Shown here: in pieces, positions 59,378 to 64,000 of the stretch | How the letters are laid out: every line of letters starts with the position of its first letter | How positions within the stretch are numbered: position 1 is the stretch's first letter | Origin: Phorcus lineatus | Taxonomy: Eukaryota; Mollusca; Gastropoda; Trochida; Trochidae | Reading direction: 5' to 3' | DNA length: 64,000 bases | Assembly: GCA_921293015.1 (NCBI GenBank) | Contig: OV121086.1 | Location: forward strand, 34,037,194 to 34,101,193 | Translations under genes and position numbers: made by a program | The notes under the pieces: model-generated | Told to the model about the DNA's origin: nothing | The model's database searches: none | Seen by the model: the letters and a program-made list of their open reading frames with translations, nothing else

Positions 59378-59770
59378 CATGTGCTCGCCATATGAAGAGT
59401 GAGAAACTTGTTTTGTTCTTGGTTATCATCAATAGTTTTCTTAGAAATCATATACTTTTAGTCTGTCTCAGATCTAATGAAAATAATAACATCTTGAACC
59501 TATCCCTAAGTTTCGTCATTAAAAATACCAAGTGTTCACCATGTGTGTGATGAAGTTCTATTCTTGTATAACATCTTATGGTTCTCCCATGGATGGTGTA
59601 TTCTAGACTTTCCAAGGCTTCAAATTCTGATATGTGCTTTGTAGAAAAAGCCAAGTGTTCACCATGTGTGACTTGTTGCTATTCTTAAATATCATTTAAT
59701 GGTTTTCCCAGGAAGATAATATGGAAGACTTTTTCAGCTTCCTTCTCATTTTCAGAATCATTAGAATTAG
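59378..59770. repeat. Local triplication of a ~123-148-bp segment
   Basis: ccaagtgttcaccatgtgtg occurs at 59528 and 59651, offset 123 bp. A more diverged first copy (catgtgctcgccatatgaag) begins near 59378. Each is followed by ...cttgtt..tattctt..atatcat..aatggttttc and then by a gactttcc/gactttttcagcttc region. An ATG frame of 119 codons (59721-60080) starts in the last copy but has no recognisable domain. This looks like an old local duplication. Confidence 0.65.
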
Positions 59771-62700
59771 GAGAAACATTAACCCATCTAATGCTGTAGG
59801 CAGCTTGTGGTATCAATCATGCATGTGTGTTGGTTATAGATTAATCTTTTGCCTGCTGAAGTGGTGTGTGTCAACCATTCCTGAGTGCATGGATTTCAGG
59901 AATCTTAACCTTTGCGAAGAAATACGATTTTTGTTTATGATAAAAAATGCTGATGTGAAATTTCTGAGTGGCTGTATTACAGGAATAGAACTCATCAAAG
60001 AGAATTATTTCATATTGTCTCATGGGCACATCATAGGCATCATTGTTAATATGATAATGAAATTTCATAATTTCTTTTAATATTTTGAAAGTTAAGTTGA
60101 TCATAACAGGAATAGTTAATTTGCGGTGTTGTATAGCTTTTTTGACTTGATCCTATGTTACTGACTTGCCCCGACTTTATGTGGTATATTTGGATGGAAT
60201 TTAGTATCTATATATATATACTATTCAGGAAGCATGTGTAAACATGTATTTTTTCCCACATGGTCAGACCAACAGCTGTGTGCAGGATGGATTTGTGTCA
60301 AATAACAGGTAAATCTTGGCTGGATGGATTGTTTTTATATGTCATGGCTATTTTACCCGTGATGGATGGCTTTTTGGTGAGGTTTATGAAACTTACCAGC
60401 CATTTTGGAAATGGTCATATTTAGATGGTGTAGACAGAGTAGATGGAGTGTTCTTTAAAAACATAACTCCATCTTTTTAAATATCAAGATGAAGAATTAC
60501 CTTCACTTTTCATTTTTTGCGATAGCCAATAAAAATCGTTAAATTTAGTCATGCCGAAGTCCATCGGCCCTGAAGGACTTTTTTAGTACGAATCTCCTAA
60601 TGCTTTTTATATTGATTAGAAATGAACTTTGACCTCAGGTCTTGGTATTATCTCAATGGAATTAGGAAAAATGTATGATTTAAGACTTTGTAAAAAGTTT
60701 TGATTCTCCAGAAATAGGTCAGAAAGTTTTTCACCCAATTAGGATTGATTTATGAAGTATGTTTTTGAAATGTTAGATATTTTCACCGTTGGATTTTCTG
60801 AGTTCATCTGTCATCTGTTTTATGAATTAAAATGCATTGCAAAAATGATCTTTGAATGGCTTCATGCCAAGACTCTTGTAATGATTGATATAAATTAATG
60901 AACGTCTATATTCAAAGCTCTATATATCAGATATTTCACTTTAAAGATTTAGGTGCTTTCTATACGTTCAAAAGTTCATTAAAAGGAATTCTTCAAAATG
61001 AGATTTATATTCCTTGTATTTGATTTTCTTCTTAATGTTTTACAATAAAAATCGTAGGACCACTTACTGTAAATCACTGATAACAATAGCCAAATTTGGA
61101 GAAAAACTTTTTAACATTGTTCTCAGCTGTTGTCTAAATGTATATCTTTGTATAAATAATTTCATTATCCACTCTCATATAAATAAATCAAATTATTTAG
61201 AGTGAATAAATCGTTTATTTTGCAGTATCTCCATTAGCACTACATGCAGGTTCCGAGAGAACCATTTATCTGAGGTTTCTTCTTATATTAAAGAAATAAT
61301 AGTTTTAGAGAATTATTTTCAGGGACTGAATATGTTTTTAAGCCTGAGTTAATTCTGATTTATTCCCTTTGTCAATTTATGCATTGTCATTCCAGTAAAC
61401 TAGCACTTCTGGATAAGAAAAATTAATACAAACATTAAAGAAGGATCACGATTGTTGTTTTACTGATTTCAAGAATAATTTTATGACAATAGTTTTGGTT
61501 GTAGGTGTCTTGAAAGTAGTTTTGGTTGTGGGTGTTTGGAGTTATCGTGTCTTTGGTAAGAAAAACATTCATATGATCCCGAATCAGATCTTTAATGTAA
61601 AAAAAACAAATTAAAAATTATATATTTGAAAAAAGTGTTCAGTAGCCATTTTCAAATACAGACAATGAACTTAAGATTAAATCTATGTTGATGCAAAACC
61701 AACACATTTTTATGCAATTTTGTTCTACAATTTTAAGAAGAATTTCTTTCTTGTGAATAATCAAGTAAATAAACAGACAATAAGGCAACGACTTAAGATC
61801 TTATCTGCTGTGCCGTTATAAGTTAACAATCTCTCGTCCCTTGAATCACAATCACTCTGTGGCCATTATGGGCGTTTTTTGGCTTGGAATGGCCAGCATT
61901 TATGTCCACCGTATGGCCATATGGCCTCTAGATGGTAATATACAGCCTACACTAAATAAACTGGCCTCGCCCTTTGGTTGGTTTGTCTGACAAGGTCTCT
62001 TGCTTCGAACAATAGGCTTTCACTGACTGTAAAACACAAATCACTCAAGACATTCCGAGCAGTAAATTCCTTTCATGGCGATTGTCTTAATTAGTGTTAT
62101 CATTGACTTTTGTCTGAAATACATTTTTCTTCATTGTTATTTTGAGGGTAATGTGAATTCACAAATGGTATTGTAAGGAAATGATAGAAATGATTTTTAC
62201 AGCTCTTCTAAATATTTGAAAGACGATGGTAAGTTCAAACACAGTATTGATTTTAAATCGGTCTTTTATTGACCCTTTAAATTGGGAATCAATTTGTGCG
62301 AAAGCCTTCTAAGAAGATGTGTGATGATACAGACATAAGTTTGATTTGATACATATGTCACAATACACTGTTTACAAGGAATTTTTTATAAGTAGGAAGA
62401 TAAACTTTTGACAAACACCTTCATTGAAGGCAAAATAAAAATTTCAATGTCAATGATACTTATATATACGCGATACTATGATATCTTGTGTAAGCTCTAA
62501 ATCTGAGTGGCCAGTTGCAGAAATCAAAGCTGAAAATTATCAAAGAAATGGTTTTCATCAGCAAATTGCTGAAAAGTAATCTGGCAGGTGTAGGGTTAAC
62601 ACTTTAACTGCCAAAAGCAAAAATATGTCACATAAGAGTTTGTAAAACGAACTGTAAAATGAGAAAGGGCATAAAAATTGATGATTTTTTTTTAAACTGA

Positions 62701-64000
62701 AGATCAAGAGGAATCTATTAACTGAGGTGTCCAATTTCTCTAGAAATATGATATGAAATTTGAGCTGGCGTTAATTTTGTCTTGTCAAGGAGGAAGAACT
62801 CAATGTGAATAACGCTTAAGAGCAGGAAGGCCATATGCACTCAGAGTCATGATGTAAGATGTACATAGAAATTTAAATACTGTCCTCAGATGATTAGATG
62901 AATACATTCCTTAATTAATGAAATTATTACATTGTTGTTTGTAAAAAAAACTCCTTATAACCCTGTTTGAATTACATTCAATGATGTCTCCTTTGACTTG
63001 GCAGTTCCCTGGCTGCCAAGTTTTTAATGTTAAAGGTTTTGAGGAATAAAAAAATAAATTATGACAATACAATTTTAGAGAAAATGTTATGCTTGAAGTT
63101 ATTTTATTAATTATCAATTTTGGGTTAATTAGTCACGCCATACTGAGTGGCCAAGTAAGACAACTTACAACTTACTGAAAAAAAAAAATGTCCACAAACA
63201 ACAAGTCATTATGATTTACATAACTAATGTTAACAATCTTGTCATCAACATTCCTTTCTATTTTTAGATTTGAATAATGTTCAAGCACTTCGTACTTAAT
63301 TTGGATGTTTTACAAGTGATGCAAATCTCTTAAGTTCTGCATTCCGAAGTGTCGTTGCTAGTTTTTGCATGTCACGTGATAAGAATTTGTCTCAGCCAAA
63401 TACAAACATGCCAAATAAAACATAAGGCAGTGGGTTTCTTCCCACATACCAGGGAGTACAATCTTAAGCTATACTAAGTATGTCTACAGGTCTGTTAGCT
63501 TGTATTTATAAATACATAAAAGATATAATTTGATTCATCTACACAGCGTCCCATTGTTGTTGGCTAGACTACAAATTTTTAACATTTTATTTTCCTGCGA
63601 TCTTGATGAAATCTTTAACATTCGTTGTGTCAATATGGGTCGGATGTTGTCACAATTTGTTAAAACTACACAGCAATTGATTGTTTTGGAAAGGAAAGAA
63701 ATATGCATTTTATTATTTGTTCAAATTTTGATCATAGTGATATCATTAGTGTTTCTAGTTCTGACATTGACTCCATAGTGATAAATCTACATTTGAAATA
63801 TTGTCTTTGGAAAGCCTTCGAAACAATGCACATCTTATTTGTCATTTAAACTGTGATCTTGATGAAATCTTCACCATCCCGAATGTAAACAATGTTTGAA
63901 TGTCTTTACACAAGACGCCACCTCCTAACTAAACGTCTCACCAGGTCCGATGTTTCTCTCTCGTTGTTGTGTCATCTTGTACTTGTCATTCAACGTTAAA
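59771..64000. other. Unassigned DNA to the window end
   Basis: No gene was recognised. A 22-nt segment beginning tagttttggttgt is duplicated near 61490 and 61518. About 61.85-62.00 kb is GC-richer, with repeated ggccat/atggcc words. Line 60301-60360 has A15, T24, G13, C8 by hand count. The + frame at 63530-63778 is short and without a domain. Confidence 0.35.

Noticed and set aside
59721..60080. 119-codon ATG frame
   Set aside because: AT-rich, begins inside a local duplication, no domain, and a 77-codon frame is open on the other strand.

Overview
This is an animal nuclear genomic window from what looks like a gastropod mollusc. It is AT-rich and almost entirely non-coding, with no operon-like packing and no continuous gene. 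The longest stop-free frame (52472-52849, 125 codons) opens with TTG and has no recognisable domain. Many of the longer frames begin with TTG or GTG, or are produced by tandem repeats. I found no rRNA, no free-standing tRNA, no transposase or reverse transcriptase, and no CRISPR array. The gastropod assignment rests on short dispersed repeats of the type GTTTAACGCC...TATTTCA with (CACT)n or (CACCT)n tails, which from general knowledge are abundant in mollusc genomes such as abalone. It is an inference, not a database result.

The window is best read as intronic or intergenic DNA around two GC-richer, promoter-like blocks. Block 1 (about 1.72-2.11 kb) has a YY1-like AAGATGGCCGCC and an RFX X-box-like TTACCATGGCAAC. 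Block 2 (about 38.29-38.84 kb) has an NRF1-like GCGCATGCG, an ETS-like TTCCGG and splice-donor-like sites facing away on both strands. In the lines I hand-counted, the + strand is A/C-rich left of block 2 and T/G-rich right of it. That fits divergent transcription from about 38.3 kb, with long introns on either side, but it is not proven.

The best supported content is mobile and repetitive. (1) A tRNA-headed SINE family (family A) has eight recognisable copies plus one older relative, at 7.5, 12.2, 17.1, 21.2, 23.5, 30.1, 32.7, 37.4 and 59.0 kb. Three have clear target-site duplications (TSDs) of 13, 15 and 27 bp. (2) A family of ~55 bp hairpin repeats (family B; 11.4, 14.6, 26.1, 27.3, 28.9 kb) shares the 3' domain of family A. 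It also occurs as tiny insertions, the best being a 31-bp tail-only insertion at 44941-44971 with a perfect 15-bp TSD. (3) A 1.83-kb DNA element (14905-16734) has terminal inverted repeats and carries about four copies of a 171-bp satellite-like unit. (4) There is a 55-bp-arm foldback at 6.5 kb followed by two TGACGTCA palindromes. (5) Tandem arrays include a 24-bp minisatellite (22.95 kb), a 21-bp minisatellite (42.05 kb), a (GGTGA)n array (26.9-27.35 kb), a poly-G triplication (28.7 kb), a ~206-bp array (33.3-34.2 kb) and a ~123-148-bp triplication (59.4 kb).

The most interesting thread is the shared hairpin/tail domain. It occurs in long SINEs, as stand-alone ~55-bp units, and as tail-only insertions of 31 bp and perhaps 24 bp. 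This suggests a common retrotransposition tail that a partner LINE can copy almost without a body.
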